The position numbers were made by a program, and so were the translations under genes. A DNA stretch of 64,000 nt from Ga0077555 sp963741565 (GTDB taxonomy: Bacteria > Pseudomonadota > Alphaproteobacteria > Rhizobiales > Hyphomicrobiaceae), in assembly GCA_963741565.1 (NCBI GenBank), contig CAVUIK010000012.1, positions 1 to 64,000 on the forward strand, in the 5' to 3' direction. Position 1 is the stretch's first letter; every line of letters starts with the position of its first letter. This document shows positions 55,359 through 63,614 of the stretch, piece by piece. The notes under the pieces were generated by a model, which saw only the letters and a program-made list of their open reading frames with translations, was not told the origin of the DNA and ran no database searches.

Positions 55359-56345
55359 ATGTTCCAAATCTCACGCCGCAGGTTCGTTTTGACTGCGGCC
55401 GCTGCCAGCGTAACGTTCGGCCTGGACAAGCCGATCGAGATCTTCCCGGCGGCCCATGCTCAGGCGGGTGCCGGTCCGACGCCGATGAACCCGAAAGGCG
55501 CCAAGTTCCACAAGTTCAAGGTCGGCGACATCGAGGTGACGCAGATCTTCGACGGCGCCATCGAGCGCGACCACAACGCCGGCTTCATCAAGAACGCCTC
55601 GATCGACGACACCAAAGCCGCATTGAAGGCGGCTGGCCTGCCCGACGCGAAGCTGCCGAACAGCTACACCATTACGGTCGTCAAGCTCGGTGACCGGCAC
55701 ATCATGTTCGATAGCGGCAACGGCAAAGGCGCCGGCAATCCTGACCTTGGCCATGTCACGGAGAATCTGGCGGCTGCCGGCATCGACGCCGCCAAGCTCT
55801 CGGCGATCGTCGTCACGCATTTCCATCCCGACCACATCTATGGACTGCTGTCGAAAGAGAACGCGCAGACCTACGCCAACACCGAGATCATCGTGCCCGA
55901 GGCCGAGTACAAATACTGGGCCGACCCGGCGGTGATCGCGACCCTGCCTGAAGCGCGGCAGGGTATCGCCAAGCGTGTGCAGGCGACGATGCCGACCTGG
56001 AAGAACCTGAAGCCGCATGCCGGCGACCAGGATGTCGTGGCTGGCATCAAGGCCGTCCCGACGCCGGGTCATACGCCCGGGCACACCAGCTTCCTGCTGG
56101 GCTCCGGCACTCAGCAGTTGCTGGTGTTGGGCGACGTCACCGGCAATCCTGCCGTCAACCTGCGCAATCCCGGCTGGCACGTGATGTTCGACCAGGACGC
56201 CAATATGGCTGAAGCGACGCGCCGCAAAACGTTCGATCGCGTGGTCGCCGACAAGACGATCTGCACCGGCTACCACTGGGGCATGCCGGGCGCCGGCACC
56301 GTCACCAAGGATGGCAACGGCTATGCGCTGACGCCGGTCGCCTGA
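55359..56345 (+). CDS. Tat-exported MBL-fold metallohydrolase
   Basis: 328 residues. A twin-arginine signal (SRRRFVLTAAAASVTFGL, cleavage near AHAQA) directs a folded protein to the periplasm. The metallo-beta-lactamase motifs are VVTHFHPDHIYGLLSKE (HxHxDH), PTPGHTPGHTSFLLGSG (His), LLVLGDVTGNPAVN (Asp) and TGYHWGMPG (His). The class includes lactonases and glyoxalase-like hydrolases; the substrate is unknown. CGGAGG precedes ATG 55359 and a strong terminator follows the gene. Confidence 0.88.
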   Translation: MFQISRRRFVLTAAAASVTFGLDKPIEIFPAAHAQAGAGPTPMNPKGAKFHKFKVGDIEVTQIFDGAIERDHNAGFIKNASIDDTKAALKAAGLPDAKLPNSYTITVVKLGDRHIMFDSGNGKGAGNPDLGHVTENLAAAGIDAAKLSAIVVTHFHPDHIYGLLSKENAQTYANTEIIVPEAEYKYWADPAVIATLPEARQGIAKRVQATMPTWKNLKPHAGDQDVVAGIKAVPTPGHTPGHTSFLLGSGTQQLLVLGDVTGNPAVNLRNPGWHVMFDQDANMAEATRRKTFDRVVADKTICTGYHWGMPGAGTVTKDGNGYALTPVA

Positions 56346-56374
56346 TCCGCCCCAACTGCCGTCTTCACAACCGA

Positions 56375-56404
56375 CCGCGGCGCTCCGGCGCCGCGGTTTT
56401 TTTT
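56375..56404 (+). terminator. Rho-independent terminator
   Basis: Stem CCGCGGCGC / GCGCCGCGG with a TCCG loop, followed by eight T. It ends the surE/MBL transcript. Confidence 0.88.
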
Positions 56405-56474
56405 GCTTGGGCCTTCGGAAGAGGCCCACTTCGCATCCGGCGCGTAGAGTGACGCCGTGGGAGCCGGGACAGGG

Positions 56475-56535
56475 TGCGCCAGTGGGCAACGGAAGCGCCA
56501 CGGCGCGGTTGCGCCAGTGGGCAACGGAAGCGCCA
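56475..56535. repeat. 35-bp direct repeat in the intergenic region
   Basis: TGCGCCAGTGGGCAACGGAA followed by GCGCCA occurs at 56475 and again at 56510, a 35-base period. It lies within the 430-base gap 56346-56775, which otherwise holds the terminator, a CtrA box and no gene. Confidence 0.7.
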
Positions 56536-56718
56536 ACGAAAGAGCCAAGATCCGCCGTCAATTTCCCATATTCATCGCTTACACCGCAGAGGTGCATGCA
56601 GCATCAGGATGTCGTCGGGGGGATCCGACCGTCGTGAACCGTTGCAGGTAACCCGGCGAGATGCGGATTTCGGCCAGGTGTTAGGGAATCATTTTTTGCG
56701 CAGCGGGGCCCACCGGCT

Positions 56719-56734
56719 TTAACGAGCCATTAAC
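56719..56734 (+). promoter_or_regulatory. CtrA box upstream of the nlpD-like gene
   Basis: TTAA-CGAGCCA-TTAAC is a perfect match to TTAA-N7-TTAAC. It lies 41 bases before ATG 56776. A further palindrome TTAACC/GGTTAA overlaps it (56730-56748). The position fits direct control of a cell-division wall hydrolase activator by CtrA. Confidence 0.6.
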
Positions 56735-56775
56735 CTAGAGAGGGTTAATTGATTGTGGGTGTAGAGGTGTTCCAC

Positions 56776-58311
56776 ATGTTGCGTATCCAGCGTTCTCACC
56801 GGTCAATCCGTCTCCGCGGCCCGTCTCGGTCGATCGGAGCAATTTGCGCTTTGGCCGTCTTGTCGAGTGGTTGCAGTGCCGGTCTTGGCCGGTTCGATTT
56901 CCCGACTGCCAGCTACAACGGCGATCGGACGGCGTCGCTGCCGACGCCGAGCGAGCCATTGCGCCGGAATGCCGGAATCCCTCCGAGCGCCGATCCGCTG
57001 CCGGGCGACGCGACGCCGCCGGCGGCCTATGGCGCGCCGGATCGGGCGCAACCCTTTGCCTCGCGTGAGCCGGCCGTGCGCATGTCCGGTTTGCCGGAGC
57101 CGGGCTCACCGGCTTCCTCTTTACCGCCGTCCTCGGGCCGTGCCGTGCCGCCGGCCGCCTCACAGCGCAGCGCGGCCACAACGCCCGCCAACCGCATGAT
57201 CCCGGCCGCAACCGCGCCGGCGGCTCCCGTCGCCGCTGGCCAAACAATCGACGTGCAGCCGGGCGACACGCTCTATGCCATTTCGAAGCGCCATCGCGTG
57301 TCGATCTCCGAGCTGATGGTGGTCAACAATCTGCAGAACCCGGCCTTGAAGCCCGGCCAGAAACTGAGCCTGCCCGCTGGCCGCCGCGCGGTCGCGGCGC
57401 GGGGCCCGGCCGGTGCGCCCGCTCAAGCCGTAACGGCGCCGGTCGCAGCAGCTCCTGTCGTGCCAGTCACAGCCCCCTTAGCGCGCACTGTGCCCGTTGC
57501 TGCGCCCAGCGATTGGGGCGGCAGTTATACGGTCGCCGCCGGTGACTCCGTCTACGCCATCGCCCGCAAGCATAACGTGAAAGCCGCGGACCTGCAGGCG
57601 GCGAACGGCATCACCGATCCGACCAAGGTGCGCCCGGGCTTCGTTCTGAAAGTTCCAGGCGCTACCGCAGCCGCGCCGGTCGTGGCAGCGGGGCCGCCCG
57701 CCATGCCGCCGGTTGCGGCGAAGCCCGCACTTGGTGCGACGGCGCCCGTTGCAACCGGGACACCCTCTTCGACCCGCCCGACGATCATCAATGCGGGCCC
57801 GGCTGCGGACCCGGCCGGCGCCAAGGTCGCGGCTCTCGGCAAAGCCGCGGGCACACAAACCGACGCCTCTGTTGCGCCTGTTGCTCTGGCTGCGCCGTCG
57901 CCGGTGGCAGAGGCGGCGAAGGCTGGTCCCGGCACGAAGTTCCGCTGGCCCGCGAAGGGTCGCGTCATCGCCAGCTTCGGACCGCGCAACGACAGCACAC
58001 ATAACGACGGCATCAACATCTCGGTCCCGCAAGGCACCGACGTGGTGGCGGCGGAAAGCGGAGTGGTCGCCTATGCCGGCAACGAGCTCAAGGGCTACGG
58101 CAACCTGATCCTGGTGCGCCACGAGAACAACTGGGTCTCGGCCTACGCCCACAACGAGAACCTGCTGGTGAAGCGCGGCGACAAGGTGAAGCGCGGCCAG
58201 GCGATCGCGAAGGCCGGCACCACCGGCTCCGTCGATCAGCCGCAGGTGCATTTCGAGCTGCGCCAGGGCTCGAAGCCGGTCGATCCGATCCCGCACATGG
58301 AAAAGAACTGA
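56776..58311 (+). CDS. LysM/M23 lipoprotein, NlpD-like murein hydrolase activator
   Basis: 511 residues. A lipobox (CALAVLSSGCSAG) marks an outer-membrane-type lipoprotein. After a Pro/Ala-rich linker come two LysM domains (VQPGDTLYAISKRHRVSISE and YTVAAGDSVYAIARKHNVKA) and a C-terminal M23/LytM domain (KFRWPAKGRVIASFGPRNDS, AYAHNENLLVKRGDKVKRGQ, QPQVHFELRQGSKPVDPIPH). The first zinc motif is degenerate (THNDGINISV instead of HxGxD), so it probably activates amidases rather than cutting peptidoglycan. ATG 56776 follows AGAGGTG; the amidase at 21389 is a plausible partner. Confidence 0.88.
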   Translation: MLRIQRSHRSIRLRGPSRSIGAICALAVLSSGCSAGLGRFDFPTASYNGDRTASLPTPSEPLRRNAGIPPSADPLPGDATPPAAYGAPDRAQPFASREPAVRMSGLPEPGSPASSLPPSSGRAVPPAASQRSAATTPANRMIPAATAPAAPVAAGQTIDVQPGDTLYAISKRHRVSISELMVVNNLQNPALKPGQKLSLPAGRRAVAARGPAGAPAQAVTAPVAAAPVVPVTAPLARTVPVAAPSDWGGSYTVAAGDSVYAIARKHNVKAADLQAANGITDPTKVRPGFVLKVPGATAAAPVVAAGPPAMPPVAAKPALGATAPVATGTPSSTRPTIINAGPAADPAGAKVAALGKAAGTQTDASVAPVALAAPSPVAEAAKAGPGTKFRWPAKGRVIASFGPRNDSTHNDGINISVPQGTDVVAAESGVVAYAGNELKGYGNLILVRHENNWVSAYAHNENLLVKRGDKVKRGQAIAKAGTTGSVDQPQVHFELRQGSKPVDPIPHMEKN

Positions 58312-58343
58312 CGCGCGTACTCTATGGGAACTGTGAGCATGTG

Positions 58344-58371
58344 AACGGCCGGGCCACAAGGTCCGGCCGTT
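58344..58371. terminator. hairpin between convergent genes
   Basis: AACGGCCGG pairs with CCGGCCGTT around a GCCACAAGGT loop. It sits between the nlpD-like and nitronate monooxygenase genes and could terminate both, although the T tract is poor. Confidence 0.55.
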
Positions 58372-58390
58372 GTCGTTGGCCACGATGCGG

Positions 58391-59461
58391 CTACCGCAGC
58401 AGCGTCATAGCGTCGGTCCAAAGCGCCGTGACGATCTCGCCCGCGGGCGCCGCCTTGGCGAGCCGTGCCGATTGTCCCGCCCAAGCCTGGATGCGGTCGA
58501 TATCGTTGGTCTTGACGCCGCCGTCGCGCATCGCCTGAGTCAGGCCGCGCTGGACCGGATAGGGGGCGGGCGTCGGCGCGTCGGGTGCGGCCGCCGCGCG
58601 GGCGTAAGGCGTCGCGATGCTGCGGCCGAGCCGGCCGGAAAATGCGCGTGTTGGCATCGTGTCTTCGGGATTGGTGGCGCCGATCGCGTCGGCCCAGGCT
58701 GGCGCGATCTTGGCTTCGGGTGAGCGCAGAAATGCCGTGCCGACCTGCACCGCGGATGCACCAAGCATCAGGGCCGCGGCGACGCCGCGCCCGTCAGCGA
58801 TCCCTCCGGTTGCCACCACCGGTACTTTGACGGCGTCAGTGACGGCCGGCAGTAGCGAGAACAGTCCGATAAGCGCGGTGTCGGGCCGCGTCGCCTCGAA
58901 TGAGCCCCGATGCCCGCCGGCTTCCATGCCCTGCGCGACGACGACGTCGGCGCCCGCGGCCTCGGCGGCGATCGCCTCGGCGACGGTCGTCACGTTGGCG
59001 AACCACTTGATGCCAAGTTCCTTAAAGCGGGCGACGACAGCCGGCGGATAGAGCCCCATGATCGAGGAGACGATGGCTGGGCCTGCTTCGATGATGGCGT
59101 CGCACTGAGCCGCGAAATCAATCGGTGTGGCGTCGCCGGCAGCAGCGGCAACCTCGGGTCCCCAGGTCCCGAGAAATGTCCGCACGCGCGCCTCGGCGGC
59201 CGCGTCGCGGACCGGAGGCGGGTCCGGAATCCACAGATTGAGCTGGAAGCCGCCGTTCGTCTGCGCCCGCACGTCAGCCGCCCAGGCCTTGATGGCGGCG
59301 GGCTGCATCAGCAACGCGCCGCATGCGCCCAGTCCGCCGGCGCTGGCAATGGCGATGGCGAGCGAGGCCGGACAGGCGCCGGCCATCGGCGCCATCAGGA
59401 TCGGCACGCGGATCTGGTACTGGCGGCAGAAGGCTTCCGCGCGCGCGCGGGCGGGGTGCAT
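58391..59461 (-). CDS. nitronate monooxygenase (FMN-dependent)
   Basis: 356 residues. A TIM-barrel flavoenzyme of the 2-nitropropane dioxygenase family: RVPILMAPMAGACPASLAIA, GGLGACGALLMQPAAIKAW, the active-site His in AQGMEAGGHRGSFEA, and the phosphate-binding VPVVATGGIADGRGVAAALM and GASAVQVGTAFLRSPEA. It oxidises alkyl nitronates such as propionate 3-nitronate. ATG 59461 has AGG at good spacing; ATG 59470 is an alternative. It starts 79 bases after the last ABC gene and may be the final gene of that operon. Confidence 0.89.
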   Translation of the reverse strand: MHPARARAEAFCRQYQIRVPILMAPMAGACPASLAIAIASAGGLGACGALLMQPAAIKAWAADVRAQTNGGFQLNLWIPDPPPVRDAAAEARVRTFLGTWGPEVAAAAGDATPIDFAAQCDAIIEAGPAIVSSIMGLYPPAVVARFKELGIKWFANVTTVAEAIAAEAAGADVVVAQGMEAGGHRGSFEATRPDTALIGLFSLLPAVTDAVKVPVVATGGIADGRGVAAALMLGASAVQVGTAFLRSPEAKIAPAWADAIGATNPEDTMPTRAFSGRLGRSIATPYARAAAAPDAPTPAPYPVQRGLTQAMRDGGVKTNDIDRIQAWAGQSARLAKAAPAGEIVTALWTDAMTLLR

Positions 59462-59540
59462 GTCGGTCATACCTGAACCGTGCCACGACATCGTGGCGTG
59501 GACAACCATGGTGGCCGGTTGAGGTTTGCAACGCGCGGCC

Positions 59541-60575
59541 TCAGGCGCCGGCAACCGCTGGCCGCCCGGCATGTGCCGCACGCATCGCCGGCCGCAGCAG
59601 GCAGGCGACGTGATGGCCGGGCGCCACCTCGACCAGCGGCGGGTCGGTTACTTTGCAGTCGGCGGTCGCGAGCGGGCAGCGCGTATGAAACCGGCAACCG
59701 CTCGGCGGCCGGGCCGGGCTCGGCACGTCGCCCTGCAACACCGCGCGCTTGCCCCGCTTGCGCGAGGGATCTGGCGCCGGCGCCGACGCCAGCAACGCCT
59801 CGGTGTAGGGATGCAACGGCGTCTCGAACAGCCGGCGTTTGTCGGCGAGTTCGACGATCCGGCCGAGATACATCACGGCGATGCGATGCGAGATGTGGCG
59901 CACGACGGCGAGGTCGTGGCTGATAAAGAGGTAGCTGACGTTCAGCTCGTCCTGCAGGTCGATCAGCAGATTGAGCACCTGCGCCCGCACCGACACGTCG
60001 AGGGCGGAGACCGGCTCGTCGGCAACGATCACATCGGGGCCGGCGGCCAGCGCCTTGGCGATGCCGAGCCGCTGGCGTTGGCCTCCGGAAAACTCGTGCG
60101 CGAACTTGGCGGCGCTCTCGGGCCTGAGGCCGACGCGCTGGAACAGGGCGGCCACCCGCGCGTCGCGTTCGGTCGTGTCAGCCAACCCGAAGTTCTCGAT
60201 CGGCTCGCCAACGATGGCGCCGGCTGTCATGCGCGGATTGAGTGACGAATAGGGGTCCTGAAACACGATTTGCACACGGCGTCGGTGCTGCCACATCTGC
60301 CCAGGCGAGAGGTTGGTCACGTCGGTGCCGCCGACCAATATCTGGCCGGCCGTCGGATCAATCAGCTTCAGGGCGAGGCGGCCGACGGTGGATTTCCCGC
60401 AGCCGGATTCGCCGACGAGGCCCAGTGTCTCGCCGCGGCGCAACTCGAATGAAACGCCGTCGACCGCGCGGACCGCGCCGGTCTGGCGTTGCAACAGGCC
60501 GCTCCGAATCGGGAAATGCTTGACGAGGTCGCGCACTTCGAGGCTGACGGGGCTGTGCACATCGGGCGATGTCAT
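59541..60575 (-). CDS. peptide ABC transporter ATP-binding protein (DppF/OppF type)
   Basis: 344 residues: Walker A GLVGESGCGKSTVGRLAL, Q-loop VFQDPYSSLNPRM, ABC signature HEFSGGQRQRLGIAKAL, Walker B PDVIVADEPVSALDVS and H-loop LFISHDLAVVRHIS. The C-terminal oligopeptide-transporter domain contains a cysteine cluster (GCRFHTRCPLATADC). It energises import with the DppD-type partner, whose stop overlaps this start by 4 bases (ATGA). Confidence 0.93.
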   Translation of the reverse strand: MTSPDVHSPVSLEVRDLVKHFPIRSGLLQRQTGAVRAVDGVSFELRRGETLGLVGESGCGKSTVGRLALKLIDPTAGQILVGGTDVTNLSPGQMWQHRRRVQIVFQDPYSSLNPRMTAGAIVGEPIENFGLADTTERDARVAALFQRVGLRPESAAKFAHEFSGGQRQRLGIAKALAAGPDVIVADEPVSALDVSVRAQVLNLLIDLQDELNVSYLFISHDLAVVRHISHRIAVMYLGRIVELADKRRLFETPLHPYTEALLASAPAPDPSRKRGKRAVLQGDVPSPARPPSGCRFHTRCPLATADCKVTDPPLVEVAPGHHVACLLRPAMRAAHAGRPAVAGA

Positions 60576-61573
60576 GACACGGCCTCCGTGGCCCGTTGCC
60601 ATTCCCAGCAGGCGACGTGATGGCCGGGGCTTGGATGGGCGAGATGCGGGGTGTGGGTGCGGCACTGGCTGGTGGCAAGTCCGCAGCGCGGGGCGAACGC
60701 ACAGCCGGCGATTTTGCGGTCGAGCGCCGGCACCATGCCCGGGATCTCCGACAATCTCGGACGTTTGCCGGCAATCTCTGCGTCGGCGTCGAGGCGCGGG
60801 ATCGCGCGCATCAGCCCGGCGGTGTAGGGGTGCAGGGGCCGACGGAACAGACCTTCGACCGGCGCCTCCTCGGCCTTGCGGCCGGCGTACATGACGATCA
60901 CGCGCTCGCAGGTCTCCGCAACGACACCGAGGTCGTGTGTGATCATGATGATGGCGGTGCCGAGCTTCTGCTTCAGTTCGAGCATGAGCTCGAGGATCTG
61001 CGCCTGGATCGTGACGTCAAGCGCGGTGGTCGGTTCGTCGGCGACGAGAACACGCGGGTTGCAGGCCAGCGCCATGGCGATCATGACGCGCTGGCGCATG
61101 CCACCAGACAACTGGTGCGGATACTCGTCGAGCCGGCGCCGCGAGTCCGCGATCTGCACGAGATCGAGCATCTCGTGGGCTCTGTCATAGGCCGCCGTCC
61201 AGGGAAGCTTCATGTGCTGCACGACATTCTCGGCGATTTGCTTGCCGATGGTCATCACCGGATTGAGGCTCGTCATCGGCTCCTGGAAGATCATGGAGAT
61301 CTCATGGCCGCGGATGGCGCGCATCTCGGGCTCGCTGAGCGTGGTCAGCTCCCGGCCTCCGAACGTCACAGAGCCGGAGACGATGCGCCCGGCGCCGGGA
61401 TCGATGAGGCGCAGGATCGAGAGCGCGGTGACGGACTTGCCGCAGCCGGATTCGCCGACGATGCCGAGCGTTTCGCCGGCTGCGAGTTCGAACGACAGGC
61501 CGTCGACCGCGCGCACGATGCCATCGGTCGTAAAAAATTGGGTTGAGAGATCGCGAACTTGGAGAATGCTCAC
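60572..61573 (-). CDS. peptide ABC transporter ATP-binding protein (DppD/OppD type)
   Basis: 333 residues from GTG 61573 (MSILQVRDLSTQFFTTDG). Walker A GIVGESGCGKSVTALSIL, Q-loop IFQEPMTSLNPVM, signature HQLSGGMRQRVMIAMAL, Walker B PRVLVADEPTTALDVT, H-loop MITHDLGVVAETC, and the C-terminal cysteine-containing domain (GCAFAPRCGLATSQC). The GTGA start overlaps the permease stop by 4 bases, so the genes are translationally coupled. Confidence 0.93.
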   Translation of the reverse strand: MSILQVRDLSTQFFTTDGIVRAVDGLSFELAAGETLGIVGESGCGKSVTALSILRLIDPGAGRIVSGSVTFGGRELTTLSEPEMRAIRGHEISMIFQEPMTSLNPVMTIGKQIAENVVQHMKLPWTAAYDRAHEMLDLVQIADSRRRLDEYPHQLSGGMRQRVMIAMALACNPRVLVADEPTTALDVTIQAQILELMLELKQKLGTAIIMITHDLGVVAETCERVIVMYAGRKAEEAPVEGLFRRPLHPYTAGLMRAIPRLDADAEIAGKRPRLSEIPGMVPALDRKIAGCAFAPRCGLATSQCRTHTPHLAHPSPGHHVACWEWQRATEAVS

Positions 61574-62454
61574 ATGCGCCTCGCCAGTCGCGGGTCGAGC
61601 CGGTCGCGCATGCCGTCGCCCAGCATGTTGACGGCGAGCACGGTCAGCGCCAGGAAGCCGCCGGGGATGAGGATCGACCAGGGCGCGATCTGGAAGAAGT
61701 CGCGGCTCTGGGCGATGATGTTGCCCCAGCTCGGGATCTCCGGTGGCACGCCGGCGCCGAGGAACGAGAGGCCGGACTCGATAAGCATCGCCGACGCACA
61801 CACATAGGTCGCCTGCACGATCAGCGGCGCCAGTGTATTGGGCAACACATGGCGCAGCAGCAGCTTGGTATTGCGCGTGCCGCCGGCGATCGCGCTCTCG
61901 ATGTAGGGTTGGCTGCGGATCGAGAGCACGACCGCGCGTACGACACGGACAATGCGCGGCACCTCCGGAATGACGATCGCCGTGATGACGATGCCGAGGC
62001 CCGGCCGCGAGAGTGTGATCAAGGCAATTGCCAACAGGATCGAGGGTATCGCCATGATCCCGTCCATCACGCGCATCAGCAACGCGTCGACGCGTTTGAA
62101 ATAGCCGCAAAGCAGTCCAATGGTCAGGCCGATGATACTGGAGATGGCGGCAACGCTCAGCCCGACGATCAGCGAGACGCGCGCGCCATGCAGAGTGCGG
62201 GCGAAGACGTCGCGGCCGTAGCGATCGGTGCCGAACCACCATTCGGCAGAAGGCGGCTGCAGGCGGCGGATCGGCACTTGCTTGAAGGGATCGCCGGTGA
62301 TCCAGGGCGCGGTGAGCGCCAACCCAATGAGCAGGGTCAACAGCGCGCCGCCGATGACAATCGTCGGGTTTCGGCGCGTGAAGCGCAACGCCTGCGCCAG
62401 GAAACCTGGCGAAGAGGCGGGTGCTCCATCATCGATGGCGATGGTCGCGGTCAC
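61570..62454 (-). CDS. peptide ABC transporter permease (DppC type)
   Basis: 294 residues from GTG 62454. Six membrane helices with the N-terminal OppC region (WWFGTDRYGRDVFARTLHGA), LTIGLLCGYFKRVDALLMRV, and the EAA loop (AIAGGTRNTKLLLRHVLPNT). It forms the membrane channel with the DppB-type protein encoded 63 bases upstream. Confidence 0.92.
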   Translation of the reverse strand: MTATIAIDDGAPASSPGFLAQALRFTRRNPTIVIGGALLTLLIGLALTAPWITGDPFKQVPIRRLQPPSAEWWFGTDRYGRDVFARTLHGARVSLIVGLSVAAISSIIGLTIGLLCGYFKRVDALLMRVMDGIMAIPSILLAIALITLSRPGLGIVITAIVIPEVPRIVRVVRAVVLSIRSQPYIESAIAGGTRNTKLLLRHVLPNTLAPLIVQATYVCASAMLIESGLSFLGAGVPPEIPSWGNIIAQSRDFFQIAPWSILIPGGFLALTVLAVNMLGDGMRDRLDPRLARRM

Positions 62455-62517
62455 GCCCGGCCTCGCTGCCTGCAGGCCCGTGCAACGGCAATCCTGGGAC
62501 TGGGTGTGTGCACGAGC

Positions 62518-63459
62518 TCAATACCGGATGCGAGGATCGAGGAAGACGTAGGAGATGTCGATGATCAGATTGACGAGCACTTTGGCGCCCGCGAACACGA
62601 TGATGAGGCCCTGCACGATCGGATAATCGCGCTTCAGGACGGCGTCCACCGTGAGACGGCCAAGCCCGGGAATATTGAAAACCGTCTCAGTGATGACGAC
62701 GCCGGAGATCAGCAAAGCCACGCCGATGCCGATGACGGTGACGATCGGCACCGACGCGTTCTTGAGCGCGTGCAGGAGCAGGACGCGCTCGTTCGCCAGC
62801 CCCTTGGAGCGCGCCGTGCGGATGTAATCCTGCGACAGCACTTCCAGCATCGAGGCCCGCGTCGTGCGCGCGATCAGCGCCATATAGGTAATGCCAAGCG
62901 CCAGCGACGGCAGGATGATGCTCTTGAGCCAGGGGCCGACGCCGCCGCTCAGGGGCTGATAGCCCTGCACCGGCAACCATCCGAGCTTCACCGCGAAGAT
63001 GAAAATCAGGATGTAGCCGACCAGGAACACGGGGCTCGCGAACCCGAGCACGGCGAAGCCCATCACCACACGGTCGGTCAGCTTGCGCGCCTTGGAGGCG
63101 GCCAGCACGCCGAGCGGCACGGCGAGCAGCACGGCGACAAGCAGCGTCGACAGCGTCAGCGAGACGGTCGGCTCGAGGCGCTGGGCGATCAGCCGCGTCA
63201 CCGGCATATTGGAAAAGATTGAGGTGCCGAAGTCGCCTTGCAGCATGCCGCCGACCCACAGCGTGAACTGCTCCAGCACGGGCCGGTCCAGTCCGAGCTT
63301 GGATCGCACGGCCGCGAGTTGCTCGACGGTTGCGTCCTCGCCTGCGATGATCGCCACGGGATCACCCGGCGCCAGCCGCAGCAGGAAGAAGACGAAGACG
63401 GCGACGACCGCCATCACCGGGATGGTCGCGAGCAGCCGGCGGAGGATATAGGCGATCAT
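62518..63459 (-). CDS. peptide ABC transporter permease (DppB type)
   Basis: 313 residues beginning MIAYILRRLLATIPVMAVVA, the usual DppB start. Landmarks are LRLAPGDPVAIIAGEDATVE, KLGLDRPVLEQFTLWVGGML, and the EAA loop YIRTARSKGLANERVLLLHA. Inner-membrane subunit for di- or oligopeptides, or possibly nickel; the binding protein upstream is too incomplete to decide. Confidence 0.93.
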   Translation of the reverse strand: MIAYILRRLLATIPVMAVVAVFVFFLLRLAPGDPVAIIAGEDATVEQLAAVRSKLGLDRPVLEQFTLWVGGMLQGDFGTSIFSNMPVTRLIAQRLEPTVSLTLSTLLVAVLLAVPLGVLAASKARKLTDRVVMGFAVLGFASPVFLVGYILIFIFAVKLGWLPVQGYQPLSGGVGPWLKSIILPSLALGITYMALIARTTRASMLEVLSQDYIRTARSKGLANERVLLLHALKNASVPIVTVIGIGVALLISGVVITETVFNIPGLGRLTVDAVLKRDYPIVQGLIIVFAGAKVLVNLIIDISYVFLDPRIRY

Positions 63460-63471
63460 GGGCGGTCGGCT

Positions 63472-63604
63472 TCACCTTCTCCCCGCATGCTGCGCTCGTG
63501 CGGGGAGCAGGTCGGGTGAGGGGCGGCAACACGCTCAACGCGAGCAAGCGGCCGCCGCTCACCCTAACCTTCTCCCCATTGACGTGCAGACAATGGGGAG
63601 AGGG
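63472..63604. repeat. REP-like inverted hairpins between binding protein and permease genes
   Basis: Two hairpins: TTCTCCCCGCATG...TGCGGGGAG (about 63477-63510) and CTTCTCCCCATTG...CAATGGGGAGAG (about 63570-63602), joined by CGGGTGAGGGGCGGC...GCCGCCGCTCACCC. This type of extragenic palindrome often sits after a binding-protein gene and can raise its mRNA stability relative to the permease genes. Confidence 0.7.
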
Positions 63605-63614
63605 AACCAGAGGT

